DNA of 64,000 nt from Bradyrhizobium sp. Ai1a-2 (GCF_000426245.1 NZ_AUEZ01000034.1:1-64000); one strand, 5' to 3'. Counted from the stretch's first letter, positions 33,975 to 43,291 are shown. A program made the numbers and translations. The notes: generated by a model not told the origin, from the letters alone.

Positions 33975-34871
33975 ATGGCTGAGGCGCACGTCAAGCATCA
34001 CGATTACCACCTCGTCGATCCCAGCCCCTGGCCGGTGGTCGGCTCGATCTCGGCCTTCATCATGTGCTTCGGCGCGATCGGCTGGATGCACCACATGTTC
34101 ACGGGCGCGCCGATCGTGTTCGGCATCGGCGTGATCGGCGTGCTCTACACCATGGCGAGCTGGTGGGGTGACGTGATTCGCGAGGCCCAGTACAGGGGCG
34201 ACCACACCCGCGTCGTGCAGCTCCATCATCGCTATGGCATGATCCTGTTCATCGCCTCCGAGGTGATGTTCTTCGTCGCCTGGTTTTGGGCGTTCTTCAA
34301 CGCCGCGTTGTTCCCGGCCGATGCCGTCCACGCCACCCGCGACGCAGTGTTCGGCTGCGGTCCCGGCACCCAGATGGGCGCCTGCGCTGTGCCGGGCACC
34401 TGGCCGCCGCACGGCATCGAGACCTTCGATCCCTGGCACCTGCCGCTGCTTAACACGCTGCTGCTGCTCACCTCCGGCACCACGGTGACCTGGGCCCACC
34501 ATGCGCTCCTGGAGAACGACCGTCAGGGCCTCAAATACGGCCTGATCCTCACCGTGCTGCTCGGCGCCGCCTTCACCTGCGTGCAGGCCTACGAATACGC
34601 CCATGCCACGTTCTCGTTCGCCGGCAATGTCTACGGCTCCGTCTTCTTCATGGCGACCGGCTTCCACGGCGCCCACGTGATCATCGGCACCATCTTCCTC
34701 CTGGTCTGCCTGTTCCGCGTCTATGCCGGCCATTTCACGCCGAAGCAGCACCTCGGCTTCGAGTTCGCCGCCTGGTACTGGCACTTCGTCGACGTGGTCT
34801 GGCTATTCCTGTTCATCTGCATCTACGTCTGGGGCCGCGGCGCCGAAACCATGGCGCATGCCGCGCACTAG
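33975..34871 (+). CDS. ctaE: Cytochrome c oxidase subunit III
   Basis: 298 residues with seven membrane helices. Typical motifs are HHDYHLVDPSPWPVVGSISA, WWGDVIREAQYRGDHT, LFIASEVMFFVAWFWAFFN, GFHGAHVIIGTIFL and WYWHFVDVVWLFLFICIYVW. It has no metal ligands and stabilises the proton-pumping core. GGAGAGA precedes the ATG. A terminator at 34894 follows, marking the end of the main structural operon. Confidence 0.96.
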   Translation: MAEAHVKHHDYHLVDPSPWPVVGSISAFIMCFGAIGWMHHMFTGAPIVFGIGVIGVLYTMASWWGDVIREAQYRGDHTRVVQLHHRYGMILFIASEVMFFVAWFWAFFNAALFPADAVHATRDAVFGCGPGTQMGACAVPGTWPPHGIETFDPWHLPLLNTLLLLTSGTTVTWAHHALLENDRQGLKYGLILTVLLGAAFTCVQAYEYAHATFSFAGNVYGSVFFMATGFHGAHVIIGTIFLLVCLFRVYAGHFTPKQHLGFEFAAWYWHFVDVVWLFLFICIYVWGRGAETMAHAAH

Positions 34872-34893
34872 CTCTCCATGACGTGCTACAAGG

Positions 34894-34925
34894 GGGCGGC
34901 CAGATTGGCCGCCCTTTTGTTTTCT
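34894..34925 (+). terminator. Rho-independent terminator after ctaE
   Basis: Stem gggcggcc (34894-34901) and ggccgccc (34907-34914), loop agatt, then ttttgtttt. A textbook intrinsic terminator on the plus strand; the DUF983 and SURF1 genes downstream must have read-through or a separate promoter. Confidence 0.85.
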
Positions 34926-34948
34926 GTAAGCGAAGACTGAACCACTTG

Positions 34949-35338
34949 ATGCCAGACGACACTCCCCCGACGGTCACCGAGAGCGCGCTCCGCGGCATCG
35001 CCTGCCGCTGTCCGCGCTGCGGCAAGGGCAAGCTCTATGCGGGCTTCCTCACGCTCGCGCCACGCTGCGAGAGTTGCGGTCTGGATTATGCCTTCATCGA
35101 TTCCGGTGACGGGCCGGCGATCTTCATCATCATGCTGGCCGGCGCGATCGTCGTCGCCTGCGCGCTGATCGTCGAGGTCAAGTACCAGCCGCCGTTCTGG
35201 GTGCATGCGGTGCTCTGGCTGCCGTTGATCGTCGTCACCACCTTGCTGCCGCTGCGTTCGATGAAATCGCTTCTGATCGCACTCCAGTTCCACCACAAGG
35301 CGGCGGAGGGCCGGTTGATCAAGCGCGAGCGAAAATGA
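34949..35338 (+). CDS. DUF983 membrane protein of the cox locus
   Basis: 129 residues. The N-terminal CPRCGKGKLYAGFLTLAPRC with a following CESCG forms a rubredoxin-like four-cysteine zinc/iron knuckle. Two membrane helices follow (AIFIIMLAGAIVVACALIVE and VHAVLWLPLIVVTTLLPL). DUF983 genes regularly accompany alphaproteobacterial cox operons; the role is unknown but probably in oxidase assembly. The stop overlaps the start of the SURF1 gene (ATGA at 35335-35338). Confidence 0.87.
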   Translation: MPDDTPPTVTESALRGIACRCPRCGKGKLYAGFLTLAPRCESCGLDYAFIDSGDGPAIFIIMLAGAIVVACALIVEVKYQPPFWVHAVLWLPLIVVTTLLPLRSMKSLLIALQFHHKAAEGRLIKRERK

Positions 35339-36102
35339 CCGCAGCATCCTCGTCCCGGCGCGGTGCCGCCGGCTTCGGCATTTTCACGTTGATCCTGGTG
35401 GTGGTGTTCGCGGGCCTCGGGATCTGGCAATTGCAGCGCCGGGTCGAGAAGCATGCGCTGATCGCGGCCCTCAACGAGCGCCTGGCGGCGGCGCCCGAGG
35501 CGCTGCCGCAGCCTTCGCAATGGACCGCGCTACGCCCAGTGAGCGACGAATTCCGCCGAGTCACTTTCACAGCGACCTATGCGAAGCTGCCGGATGCGAT
35601 GGTGTTCAGCTCCGGCTCCGCGGTTCGCGACGACATTTCCGGTCCCGGCACCTGGGCGTTTCTCCCGGCGCGCCTGCCTGATGGCGAGACCGTCGTGGTC
35701 AATGCGGGCTTCGTGCAGAACACGATGCAGGATCGCGCCCAGGAGGATCGCGCGGTTGCGCCGCTGATCACGGGCGAGCCGGTCAAGCTGACCGGCTATC
35801 TCCGCTTTCCCGAGGCCGGCGGCTCGCTGACGCCGAAGGAAGATCCGGCAAAACGCCTGTGGTTCGTCCGCAATCATTTCGCGATGGCGAGCGCGCTCGG
35901 CTGGGGCGAGGGCGGCAAGACAGTCGCGCCCTTCTACATCGATCTCGAGTCGCCCGTGCCCGACAGCGGCATTCCCAAGCCGGGACCGCTGAAGGTCAAT
36001 CTCAAGGACGACCACATGCAATACGCCATCACCTGGTTCACGCTCGCCGTGGCGGTGTTGATCGCGTTTGCATTGTGGATGCGCGGCCAGCGTCGCGCGT
36101 AG
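35335..36102 (+). CDS. SURF1-family oxidase assembly protein
   Basis: 255 residues with a membrane helix at each end (about 14-31 and 230-248) and a periplasmic domain between, the SURF1 plan. Signatures are GIWQLQRRVEKHALI, GTWAFLPARLPDGETVVVNAGFV cut by QNTMQDR, LWFVRNHFAMASALGW and the terminal YAITWFTLAVAVL. It helps insert heme A into subunit I. It overlaps the DUF983 gene by four bases, giving translational coupling. Confidence 0.93.
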   Translation: MTAASSSRRGAAGFGIFTLILVVVFAGLGIWQLQRRVEKHALIAALNERLAAAPEALPQPSQWTALRPVSDEFRRVTFTATYAKLPDAMVFSSGSAVRDDISGPGTWAFLPARLPDGETVVVNAGFVQNTMQDRAQEDRAVAPLITGEPVKLTGYLRFPEAGGSLTPKEDPAKRLWFVRNHFAMASALGWGEGGKTVAPFYIDLESPVPDSGIPKPGPLKVNLKDDHMQYAITWFTLAVAVLIAFALWMRGQRRA

Positions 36103-36159
36103 ATACCGCAATACCGTATTTCGGGTTACGTGTTTCGCTCCACCCCAGGCGACGACCGA

Positions 36160-37491
36160 TCAGCCAAGCGCGCCGCCCCCGACCGGCAGGCGGCAACGAA
36201 CGATGGTCCATCCGTTTTCGCGCACCAGGTCGAGCGTGCCGCTGAGCGCGCGGGCTCGTTCCTGCATCCCGGTCAGGCCGCGGCCGAAAACACAATCCTT
36301 GGGAAAGCCGATACCGTCGTCGGATACCTCCACGATCAGCTCCGCCGTCTTCATCGAAGCCTCCACTGTGACCGAACCGGCGCGGGCATGGCGCATGACG
36401 TTGGTGATGCTCTCCTGGATCACACGATAGACGGTCTGCGTAAGCAGCCCCTCGATCGCGTTCAGCCTGCCGTCGATATGCGAGACAAGCTTGAGCCTGG
36501 GTGCTTGCGTGCGGGCATACTGCAACAAGGTCTCGATGCTCTTCTCCAGCCCCAACTCCTGGATGTAGAGCGGCCGCAGCCGGTCGAGGATGCGGCGGTT
36601 GGCCTGCTGCAGCGCTTCGACCGATTGCAGGATGCCGTCGGCGGAGGCCGCAAGCTCCAGGTTGCCATGCGGGATCGATTCGAGCAGTGCGACCGCCTTG
36701 GCGCGAATGCCGAACAATAGCGGTCCGAGCTCGTCGTGCAGCTCGCGCGCCATGTCTTGCCGCTCGTCGTCCTGCAGCGAGACGATCCGGCGCAGCAAAC
36801 CTCGATTGTCCTGGCTCAGCCGGCAAAGCGTACGGGCAAGTTCGTTGGCTTCCTCCGCGCTTCGGCGGATCTCGGGCGGACCCGACGGGCGAATGAACTG
36901 CTTATAGTCGCCCCCGCGCATGCGGGTGAGGCCTTGGCCGAGGTCCTGCAAGGGGCGCAGCACGGCGCCGGCGGTGAAATGGGCGATAATGCCGGTAAGC
37001 AGCATCAGCGCGACTGCGGAGAATGTGATCGCGACAAAGCCGATCCACTTCTCGAACATATCGGCCGACAGGTCGGGCGCAAAAATGATCTCGCCGACCT
37101 GCTTTCCTTCGATCCGGACGGGGAACGATGCGCCCACCTCCGGTATCGTAAGCAGGTCCACGAACCATCGCGGCACCCGTCCGATCGGAGTTCGCACCTC
37201 GAGCGGCGGCTGTGGGTGGCTTGCACCGTAGGGATAGAAGCGGATAGCCTCGGACGTACCTAGCGTCTGCGCGAAGGCGTCCAGCGTCGCTTGCGGATTG
37301 GCCGAGGTCCGAAGTGCGCTGTCGAGCGCATTGGCGACCGCCCTGGCCGAACGCGCGGCTGGCGCGTTTTCGTCCGACAGTTGCTCCGGCACGTAGAGTT
37401 GTAGCGAAATCGCTCCGACCAGGAGCGCGGCCACGAACATGATACCGAGCGGAAGGAAGAACCGCGTCCGAAGCGAAAACCTTTTCCACAT
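36160..37491 (-). CDS. NarL-type sensor histidine kinase
   Basis: 443 residues from the ATG at 37491: membrane helix (about 11-29), a periplasmic sensing domain of about 120 residues, a second helix (about 149-172), HAMP (about 171-225), HisKA_3 with His252 in MARELHDELGPLLFGI, and HATPase_c with VIQESITNVMRHAR and VSDDGIGFP. It is divergent from a LuxR-type response regulator with 73 bases between the starts, so the two form a two-component pair. The signal is unknown. The frame stays open to 37701, but that would cross the regulator's start. Confidence 0.92.
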   Translation of the reverse strand: MWKRFSLRTRFFLPLGIMFVAALLVGAISLQLYVPEQLSDENAPAARSARAVANALDSALRTSANPQATLDAFAQTLGTSEAIRFYPYGASHPQPPLEVRTPIGRVPRWFVDLLTIPEVGASFPVRIEGKQVGEIIFAPDLSADMFEKWIGFVAITFSAVALMLLTGIIAHFTAGAVLRPLQDLGQGLTRMRGGDYKQFIRPSGPPEIRRSAEEANELARTLCRLSQDNRGLLRRIVSLQDDERQDMARELHDELGPLLFGIRAKAVALLESIPHGNLELAASADGILQSVEALQQANRRILDRLRPLYIQELGLEKSIETLLQYARTQAPRLKLVSHIDGRLNAIEGLLTQTVYRVIQESITNVMRHARAGSVTVEASMKTAELIVEVSDDGIGFPKDCVFGRGLTGMQERARALSGTLDLVRENGWTIVRCRLPVGGGALG

Positions 37492-37564
37492 TTGGATAAT
37501 TCTAATTCGCTCCGGTGGTTTTCCCTTTTCACAGGTTCCCGGGCATTTATGTTCTCGATACAGA

Positions 37565-38218
37565 ATGCAAGTGATGCAAGATACGCCGAAACTGGCCACA
37601 AGAATATTGATAGTCGACGACCACCCGGTCGTGTTGTCCGGGTGCAGGTCCCTATTCGCCTCCGATAGTTCCGTGAAGATCGAGGAGGCCACCGACGCCA
37701 AGTCGGGCCACCGGGCCTATGTCAGCAAGAAGCCCGATGTCACCGTGATCGACATCAACCTCCCGGACGTTTCCGGCTTCGAGTTGATGCGCCGGATCCG
37801 CAAGGAAGATCCGGAAGCCAAGATCATCATGTTCAGCATGAATGACGATCCGGCCTTCGTGGTCCGCGCGGTGGAAGCGGGTGCGCAGGGCTATGTCTCG
37901 AAGACCGACGACCCCAGGGTGTTCGTGAAAGCTGTCCGCAAGGTCGCGGCAGGGGACAATTTCATATCGCCGCATCTTGCCGAGGCCGTGACCTTTTCGG
38001 GCGCCGCCATCAAGGCCAATCCGGCCTCGCTGATGTCGCCGCGCGAGCTGGAAATCCTGCGGCTGCTTGGCCGGGGTGACAAGATCGGCGAGGTCGCCGC
38101 AGCGCTCAACATCTCCTACAAGACCGTCGCCAACACCACCTCGCTTCTGAAGCAGAAGCTCGGCGCCAAGAATCATTCCGACCTGATCCGTATCGCCGTC
38201 GAAATGGCGTTGGGTTGA
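37565..38218 (+). CDS. NarL/LuxR-type response regulator
   Basis: 217 residues: receiver domain with acidic pair in RILIVDDHPVV, phosphoacceptor Asp63 (VTVIDINLPD) and conserved Lys113 (YVSKTDD), then a LuxR-type helix-turn-helix (SPRELEILRLLGRGDKIGEV, NISYKTVANTTSLLKQKLGA). It is the partner of the divergent kinase. ATG 37565 and ATG 37574 are both possible, neither having a clear Shine-Dalgarno. The downstream stretch 38219-38360 contains the repeated phrase gattttttggg but no gene. Confidence 0.92.
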   Translation: MQVMQDTPKLATRILIVDDHPVVLSGCRSLFASDSSVKIEEATDAKSGHRAYVSKKPDVTVIDINLPDVSGFELMRRIRKEDPEAKIIMFSMNDDPAFVVRAVEAGAQGYVSKTDDPRVFVKAVRKVAAGDNFISPHLAEAVTFSGAAIKANPASLMSPRELEILRLLGRGDKIGEVAAALNISYKTVANTTSLLKQKLGAKNHSDLIRIAVEMALG

Positions 38219-38362
38219 TTTTTTGGGGCTGATTTTTTGGGCTGATTTTGCGGAACTGGTCGCGCCCGAAGGCGCGACCGTTCCCATCACCTGCATTCGC
38301 TTCTGCCGGGGCAATTCGGAAACAGCAGGGCGACACAGGCGATTCCTGGAGCTTGGGGCTCG

Positions 38363-38396
38363 AAAACGCTCTGGTTCCTAAAACGCTCTGGTTCCT
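38363..38396. repeat. 17-bp tandem duplication
   Basis: The sequence aaaacgctctggttcct occurs twice without a gap (38363-38379 and 38380-38396); the second copy runs into the stop codon of the Gly/His-rich gene on the minus strand. Confidence 0.9.
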
Positions 38397-38640
38397 AGTA
38401 ATAGCGACGATGGCGCCAGCCGTAGTGGTGCCCGCGGCCGCGATACCAGCCGTAGTGATGCCCGCGGCCACCTCTGTGCCCCCATCCATGTCCACGTCCG
38501 TGTCCATGTCCACCCCTGACCTGGATCAGCGCGTCGTCCGTGGTCGCCATTGGCGCGATGCCGAGCCTTGCCGAGGCCGATGCGGTCAGCCCGAGCATCG
38601 ACACCAGAAGCGCGGCGCCGATCAACAGAATCCGTTTCAT
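38395..38640 (-). CDS. Small secreted Gly/His/Tyr-rich protein
   Basis: 81 residues: signal peptide MKRILLIGAALLVSMLGLTA (cleaved near SASA), a short middle part (RLGIAPMATTDDALIQVRGG) and a tail of alternating His, Gly, Arg, Trp and Tyr (HGHGRGHGWGHRGG and GHHYGWYRGRGHHYGWRHRR). GGAGGAAAG stands just upstream of ATG 38640, and the frame could extend only without family-like sequence. Such proteins are frequent in Bradyrhizobium with unknown function; the His-rich tail suggests metal binding or envelope attachment. Confidence 0.78.
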   Translation of the reverse strand: MKRILLIGAALLVSMLGLTASASARLGIAPMATTDDALIQVRGGHGHGRGHGWGHRGGRGHHYGWYRGRGHHYGWRHRRYY

Positions 38641-39053
38641 GATCTTTCTTTCCTCCCTGTGGCCGAGCGTCGGCCACGCCGGTAATCGTTGTGCCTCGAT
38701 GGCGGACATAAACGGGAAAAAGCGGTAGTGGTTCCGACGCGTCAGAGATCGGGAGCGATCGAATCTTGCTGGCAGGTCCTGCTCCACCAGCCTGTCGAAA
38801 GGCGCGAAAAGCAACGACGATGCAACTGTGGTTGCGTAAGCCATCGGTGGATTGATGCATCTCAGCGCGCTCGACGATGCACGTTTGTCTGGCCGACCCG
38901 CCAGCCGTGCTTTGCGGCAGCGCCGCACAAGAAGCGGTTTCCCCTTGGCCAGAAAACCCTTTATGGTGGCACTTCGAGTCCGCCCAGCGAGAACTCGATA
39001 AATTCCATAATATCAAGGGCTTAAGATAAAGGCTTAGGCCTTTGGAGGGTGGT
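38641..39053. other. Gene-free region between the Gly/His-rich gene and thrC
   Basis: 413 bases with no supportable reading frame and no repeat family found elsewhere in the window. It must contain divergent promoters. An A/T-richer patch (cgataaattccataatatca, 38997-39016) just ahead of thrC is the likeliest promoter area. Confidence 0.45.
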
Positions 39054-40472
39054 TTGACGCGGTATGTTTCGACCCGGGGAGAGGCCCCGGCTCTCGGTTT
39101 CTGTGATGTGATGCTGACCGGGCTTGCCCGCGACGGCGGTCTCTACGTGCCCGAAAGCTGGCCGGTCCTGTCGCGCGAAACCATCGCCGGCTTCTTCGGG
39201 CGGCCGTACTGGGAGGTCGCGGTCGACATCATCAGGCCGTTCGCGGGCGGGGAGATTTCGGATCCCGATCTCGGTCGCATGGCGAACGAAGCCTATGCGA
39301 CGTTCCGCCATCCCGCCGTTGTGCCGCTCGACCAGATCGGCCCGAATCAATTCCTGCTGGAGCTGTTCCACGGCCCGACGCTGGCGTTCAAGGACGTCGC
39401 GATGCAGTTGATCTCGCGGCTGATGGATCATGTGCTGGCGAAGCGTTCACAGCGCGCCACGATCGTGGTCGCGACATCAGGCGATACCGGTGGCGCCGCG
39501 GTCGAGGCCTTTGCCAATCTCGAAAATGTCGATCTCGTCGTGCTGTTTCCGCAAGGGCGCATCTCCGACGTGCAGCGGCGGATGATGACGACGACCGGCG
39601 CCGCCAACATCCATGCGCTGGCGATCGAAGGCACCTTTGACGATTGCCAGGCGATCTTGAAGGGACTTTTCAATCATCACGGTTTCCGCGACGCCGTGTC
39701 GCTGTCGGGCGTGAACTCGATCAACTGGGCCCGGATCGTGGCGCAGGTGGTCTACTATTTCACCTCGGCGGTCGCGCTCGGCGCACCGGCCCGGACGGTG
39801 GACTTCACGGTGCCGACCGGCAATTTCGGCGACATCTTTGCTGGCTACGTCGCCAAGCGCATGGGCCTGCCGATCCGGTCCTTGCGTATCGCGGCCAACG
39901 TCAACGACATCCTGCCGCGCACGCTGAAGACCGGCACCTATGAGGTGCGCGAGGTTCACGCCACGACCTCGCCGTCGATGGACATCCAGGTGTCCTCGAA
40001 TTTCGAGCGGCTGTTGTTCGAGGCGAGCCGGCGCGACGCTGACAGCGTCCGGCGGCTGATGGAGCAGCTGAAGCAATCCGGCCGCTTCGTGTTGCCGGCT
40101 GCGATGTTGGCTGCGATCCGCGAGGAGTTCGACGCAGGCAAGGCGGACGAGACCGAGACCGCCGCCGCGATCCGCGCTGCCTGGCGCGAGGCGGGGGATC
40201 TCGTGGATCCCCACACCGCGGTGGCGCTGGCGGTCGCCGACCGCGACAGCGCCGATTCGAGGATTCCCAATATCGTGCTGTCGACCGCGCATGCGGCCAA
40301 GTTCCCCGATGCGGTCGAGGCCGCCTGCGGGGTGCGGCCGCAATTGCCGGCCTGGCTCGATGGATTGATGACCAAACCCGAACACCTCAAGGTGATGAAA
40401 AGCGATCAGGCGGAAGTCGAAAAGTTCGTATTGTCGGTAAGCCGCGCCGCCAAGCAGGGAGTAACCGGATGA
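39054..40472 (+). CDS. thrC: Threonine synthase
   Basis: 472 residues, PLP-dependent fold type II. The N-terminus TRYVSTRGEAPALGFCDVML is typical, and the PLP lysine is Lys113 in HGPTLAFKDVAMQ. The phosphate-binding loop is ATSGDTGGAAVEAF. It converts O-phosphohomoserine to threonine. The start is TTG at 39054, preceded by GGAGGG five bases upstream; the other in-frame TTG at 39042 lies within that ribosome-binding stretch. The stop overlaps the M16 peptidase start (ATGA at 40469-40472). Confidence 0.93.
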   Translation: MTRYVSTRGEAPALGFCDVMLTGLARDGGLYVPESWPVLSRETIAGFFGRPYWEVAVDIIRPFAGGEISDPDLGRMANEAYATFRHPAVVPLDQIGPNQFLLELFHGPTLAFKDVAMQLISRLMDHVLAKRSQRATIVVATSGDTGGAAVEAFANLENVDLVVLFPQGRISDVQRRMMTTTGAANIHALAIEGTFDDCQAILKGLFNHHGFRDAVSLSGVNSINWARIVAQVVYYFTSAVALGAPARTVDFTVPTGNFGDIFAGYVAKRMGLPIRSLRIAANVNDILPRTLKTGTYEVREVHATTSPSMDIQVSSNFERLLFEASRRDADSVRRLMEQLKQSGRFVLPAAMLAAIREEFDAGKADETETAAAIRAAWREAGDLVDPHTAVALAVADRDSADSRIPNIVLSTAHAAKFPDAVEAACGVRPQLPAWLDGLMTKPEHLKVMKSDQAEVEKFVLSVSRAAKQGVTG

Positions 40473-41758
40473 GCGTTGAGGTCACCAAGCTGCCGTCCGG
40501 ACTGACCGTCGTCACCGACACCATGCCGCATCTGGAGACGGCCGCGCTCGGCGTGTGGGCCGGCGTCGGCGGACGCGACGAGAAGCCGAACGAGCACGGG
40601 ATCTCGCACCTGCTCGAACACATGGCGTTCAAGGGCACGACGCGCCGTTCCTCCCGGGAGATCGTCGAGGAGATCGAGGCCGTGGGCGGCGATCTCAACG
40701 CCGGCACCTCGACCGAGACCACGGCCTACTACGCGCGCGTAATGAAGGCAGACGTATCGCTGGCGCTCGACGTGCTTGCCGACATCCTCGCCAATCCCTC
40801 CTTCGTGCCTGATGAGCTCGAGCGCGAGAAGAGCGTTATCGTGCAGGAAATCGGCGCGGCGCAGGATACGCCCGACGACGTCGTGTTCGAGCACCTGAAC
40901 GAGCTCTGCTATCCCGACCAGCCGATGGGCCGCTCCCTGCTCGGCACCGCCAAGACGCTGAAGGGGTTCGACCGCGACATGCTGCGGGGCTATCTCGCAA
41001 CCCACTACCGCGGGCCCGATATGGTGATCGCGGCTGCCGGCGCGGTGGACCACAAGCGGATTGTCGAAGACGCTGCGCAAAAGTTCGCAAGCTTCGATGC
41101 GGCGGCGGCGCCGAAGCCGCTGCCGGCGATGTTCGGCAAGGGCGGTTCCCGCGTCGTGCATCGCGATCTCGAACAGGCGCATCTGACGCTGGCGCTGGAA
41201 GGCGTGCCGCAGACCGACGCCTCGCTGTTCTCGCTGCAGGTGTTCACGAACACGCTCGGCGGCGGGATGTCGTCGCGGCTGTTCCAGGAGGTGCGGGAGA
41301 AGCGGGGACTGTGCTACTCGATCTACACGTTCCACGCCCCCTATAGCGATACCGGCTTTTTTGGCCTCTACACCGGCACCGACCCGTCGGATGCGCCGGA
41401 AATGATGGAAGTGATCGTGGACGTGATCAACGAGGCCGTGGAGACCCTGACCGAGGCCGAGGTCGCCCGCGCCAAGGCGCAGATGAAGGCAGGGCTGTTG
41501 ATGGCGCTGGAGAGCTGTTCCTCCCGTGCCGAGCAGTTGGCACGGCATGTGCTAGCCTATGGCAGGCCGCTGACGGTGGACGAACTGGTCGGTCGGATCG
41601 ATTCGGTAAGCGTCGACTCGACCCGCGATGCCGCCCGTGCGCTGCTCGCGCGCAGCCGGCCGGCCGTGGTGGCGCTCGGCAGCGGCAGAGGTCTGGACAC
41701 GGCGGTGTCTTTTGCGGAAGGATTAACTCGGTCGAAGGCGAAGACGCTCCTGCACTAG
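40469..41758 (+). CDS. M16-family zinc peptidase (MPP-like)
   Basis: 429 residues, one M16 protomer. The inverted zinc motif HLLEH is at 47-51 (GISHLLEHMAFKGT), and the second half contains RLFQEVREKRGLCYSIYTFH, the conserved Arg/Tyr pair of the C-terminal domain. It resembles the rickettsial and mitochondrial processing-peptidase beta-type proteins regularly found next to thrC in alphaproteobacteria. It likely degrades or processes peptides; location is uncertain as no signal peptide is seen. It overlaps thrC by four bases. Confidence 0.93.
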   Translation: MSVEVTKLPSGLTVVTDTMPHLETAALGVWAGVGGRDEKPNEHGISHLLEHMAFKGTTRRSSREIVEEIEAVGGDLNAGTSTETTAYYARVMKADVSLALDVLADILANPSFVPDELEREKSVIVQEIGAAQDTPDDVVFEHLNELCYPDQPMGRSLLGTAKTLKGFDRDMLRGYLATHYRGPDMVIAAAGAVDHKRIVEDAAQKFASFDAAAAPKPLPAMFGKGGSRVVHRDLEQAHLTLALEGVPQTDASLFSLQVFTNTLGGGMSSRLFQEVREKRGLCYSIYTFHAPYSDTGFFGLYTGTDPSDAPEMMEVIVDVINEAVETLTEAEVARAKAQMKAGLLMALESCSSRAEQLARHVLAYGRPLTVDELVGRIDSVSVDSTRDAARALLARSRPAVVALGSGRGLDTAVSFAEGLTRSKAKTLLH

Positions 41759-41825
41759 GGCATGATCCGGACCCCGAGGGCCGCGTGAGCGCAACTCGGT
41801 TTCCGGTTTTTCGAGGATCATGCCC
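41758..41825. repeat. Palindromic repeat, family E2 (gggcatgatcc arms)
   Basis: Perfect 11-bp arms gggcatgatcc (41758-41768) and ggatcatgccc (41815-41825), with the inner part aactcggtttccggtttttc. It starts on the last base of the M16 peptidase stop codon and probably forms its 3' hairpin. Confidence 0.85.
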
Positions 41826-41872
41826 GAACCGGTAGACAGGCAGGCCCGATAGCGGGCGGGGAGTTCAAGGGC

Positions 41873-42460
41873 ATGGCCCTGTTTCGTTTGCCATCCAGCG
41901 GACCGGCTGCACTGATGCCGCGCGGTCACGGCCTGCTGCTACGCGCACCGCAAATGGCCGACTTTCCGCAGTGGGCGCAATTGCGCGAATTGAGCCGCGC
42001 CTATCTCACGCCTTGGGAGCCGATCTGGCCGTCCGATGATTTGACCCGGGCCGGCTTCCGCCGCCGCCTCCGCCGTTACGCCGAGGACATCGCCACCGAC
42101 CGCTCCTACCCCTTCATCATCTTCCGCGAGGTGGACGGCGTGATGATTGGTGGCATCACGCTTGCCAATGTCCGCCGTGGCATCGTGCAGGCCGGCACCA
42201 TCGGCTATTGGGTCGGCGAGCCCTATGCACATCGGGGCTACATGACCACGGCGCTACGGGTGCTGCTGCCCTCGCTGTTCGGCGAGCTCAATCTGCACCG
42301 TATCGAGGCCGCCTGCATCCCCTCCAACGCGCCCTCGATTCGCGTCCTGGAGAAATGCGGATTCACCCGCGAGGGCCTGGCGCGGCGCTATCTGTGCATC
42401 AATGGCATCTGGCAGGATCACCTGCTGTTTGGCCTGTTGCATGAGGATTTCCGGGGGTAG
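41873..42460 (+). CDS. GNAT acetyltransferase, RimJ/RimL type
   Basis: 195 residues with the RimJ-like GNAT fold: HGLLLRAPQMADFPQWAQLR, IGGITLANVRRGIVQAGTIG, YWVGEPYAHRGYMTTALRVL (acetyl-CoA pyrophosphate loop) and CIPSNAPSIRVLEKCGFTRE. It is probably an N-terminal protein acetyltransferase acting on a ribosomal or other protein, but substrates of the group are hard to predict. It lies after the M16 gene on the same strand with a repeat between them. Confidence 0.9.
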   Translation: MALFRLPSSGPAALMPRGHGLLLRAPQMADFPQWAQLRELSRAYLTPWEPIWPSDDLTRAGFRRRLRRYAEDIATDRSYPFIIFREVDGVMIGGITLANVRRGIVQAGTIGYWVGEPYAHRGYMTTALRVLLPSLFGELNLHRIEAACIPSNAPSIRVLEKCGFTREGLARRYLCINGIWQDHLLFGLLHEDFRG

Positions 42461-42461
42461 G

Positions 42462-42556
42462 GCATTCGGTTCCGATTGAACTAGAACCGAGGCTCCGGAT
42501 GCCTGTTTTGACGTGGTTTCTTCAGACGAACCGCATCCGCTTCGCTCAAAAACGCT
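42462..42556. repeat. Dispersed repeat, family E (copy 2, reversed)
   Basis: Reverse orientation of the sequence at 24151-24251: cggttccgattgaactagaa, ttttgacgtggtttcttcag, then cttcgctcaaaaacgct. It lies directly after the acetyltransferase gene. Confidence 0.78.
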
Positions 42557-42640
42557 CTCGTACCCGGGCCTTGGCGCCTTGGGTTCGCCGCCATTGCGCT
42601 GCTATAACGCCGCCCGGGAAATGGGATGGCAGGGATTCGC

Positions 42641-43291
42641 ATGGCAAGACATCGTGTGATCAGGGCCGCGACCGCCTCTGTGGTGGTGGCCGCGCTCGGT
42701 TGCGGCGCTGTGGCCGCGCCGGCGGCGGCACAGTCATTGACCGATCGCTTCAAGAGCCTGTTCGGCGGCAGCAAGTCCGAGGAGCCGGCTGAAAAGCCAG
42801 CGGCGCCGCCCGCAGAGGGCCAGAGCAGCCAATCGGACGTCCTCTGTCCGCCGGTGGCGATCCGGTCCGGGGCCTCGACTTACGCGGTAGGGGCGCCTGG
42901 CAAGGAGCCGGTCGGCAGCGACCTGCGGTTCCAGGCGACGATCACCCGCACTGCCCGCGAATGCGCGCTCAACGGCAACGATATCACGGCGCGAATCGGC
43001 ATCCAGGGCCGGATCATCGTCGGTCCCGCCGGCGCACCACCGACCGTCCAGGTGCCGCTGCGCGTCGCCGTTGTGCAAGGCGGCGTCTCGGAAAAGACGA
43101 TTGCGACCAAGGCCTATCAGACCACGGTCACGATGGGCGAATCCGGCAGCGAACCCTTTACGCTGGTGGCCGAGGATCTGATCTTTCCGGCGCCCTCGGC
43201 CGACGTTGCCGAGAACTACGTCTTCTACATCGGCTTTGACCCGCAGGCCCTGAAGCCCGAGCCAAAGCCGAAGGCCGTGAGGAAGAAGTAG
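42641..43291 (+). CDS. Secreted protein of unknown function
   Basis: 216 residues: signal peptide (ATASVVVAALGCGAVAAPAA, cleavage near AAAQ), a charged proline-rich linker (KSEEPAEKPAAPPAEG), then a beta-rich domain with LRFQATITRTARECALNGND, GIQGRIIVGPAGAPPTVQVP and YVFYIGFDP. A similar domain arrangement is common in Bradyrhizobium hypothetical proteins; I do not recognise a named family. The start could be ATG 42626 or 42641; the latter gives a more compact signal peptide. Confidence 0.78.
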   Translation: MARHRVIRAATASVVVAALGCGAVAAPAAAQSLTDRFKSLFGGSKSEEPAEKPAAPPAEGQSSQSDVLCPPVAIRSGASTYAVGAPGKEPVGSDLRFQATITRTARECALNGNDITARIGIQGRIIVGPAGAPPTVQVPLRVAVVQGGVSEKTIATKAYQTTVTMGESGSEPFTLVAEDLIFPAPSADVAENYVFYIGFDPQALKPEPKPKAVRKK

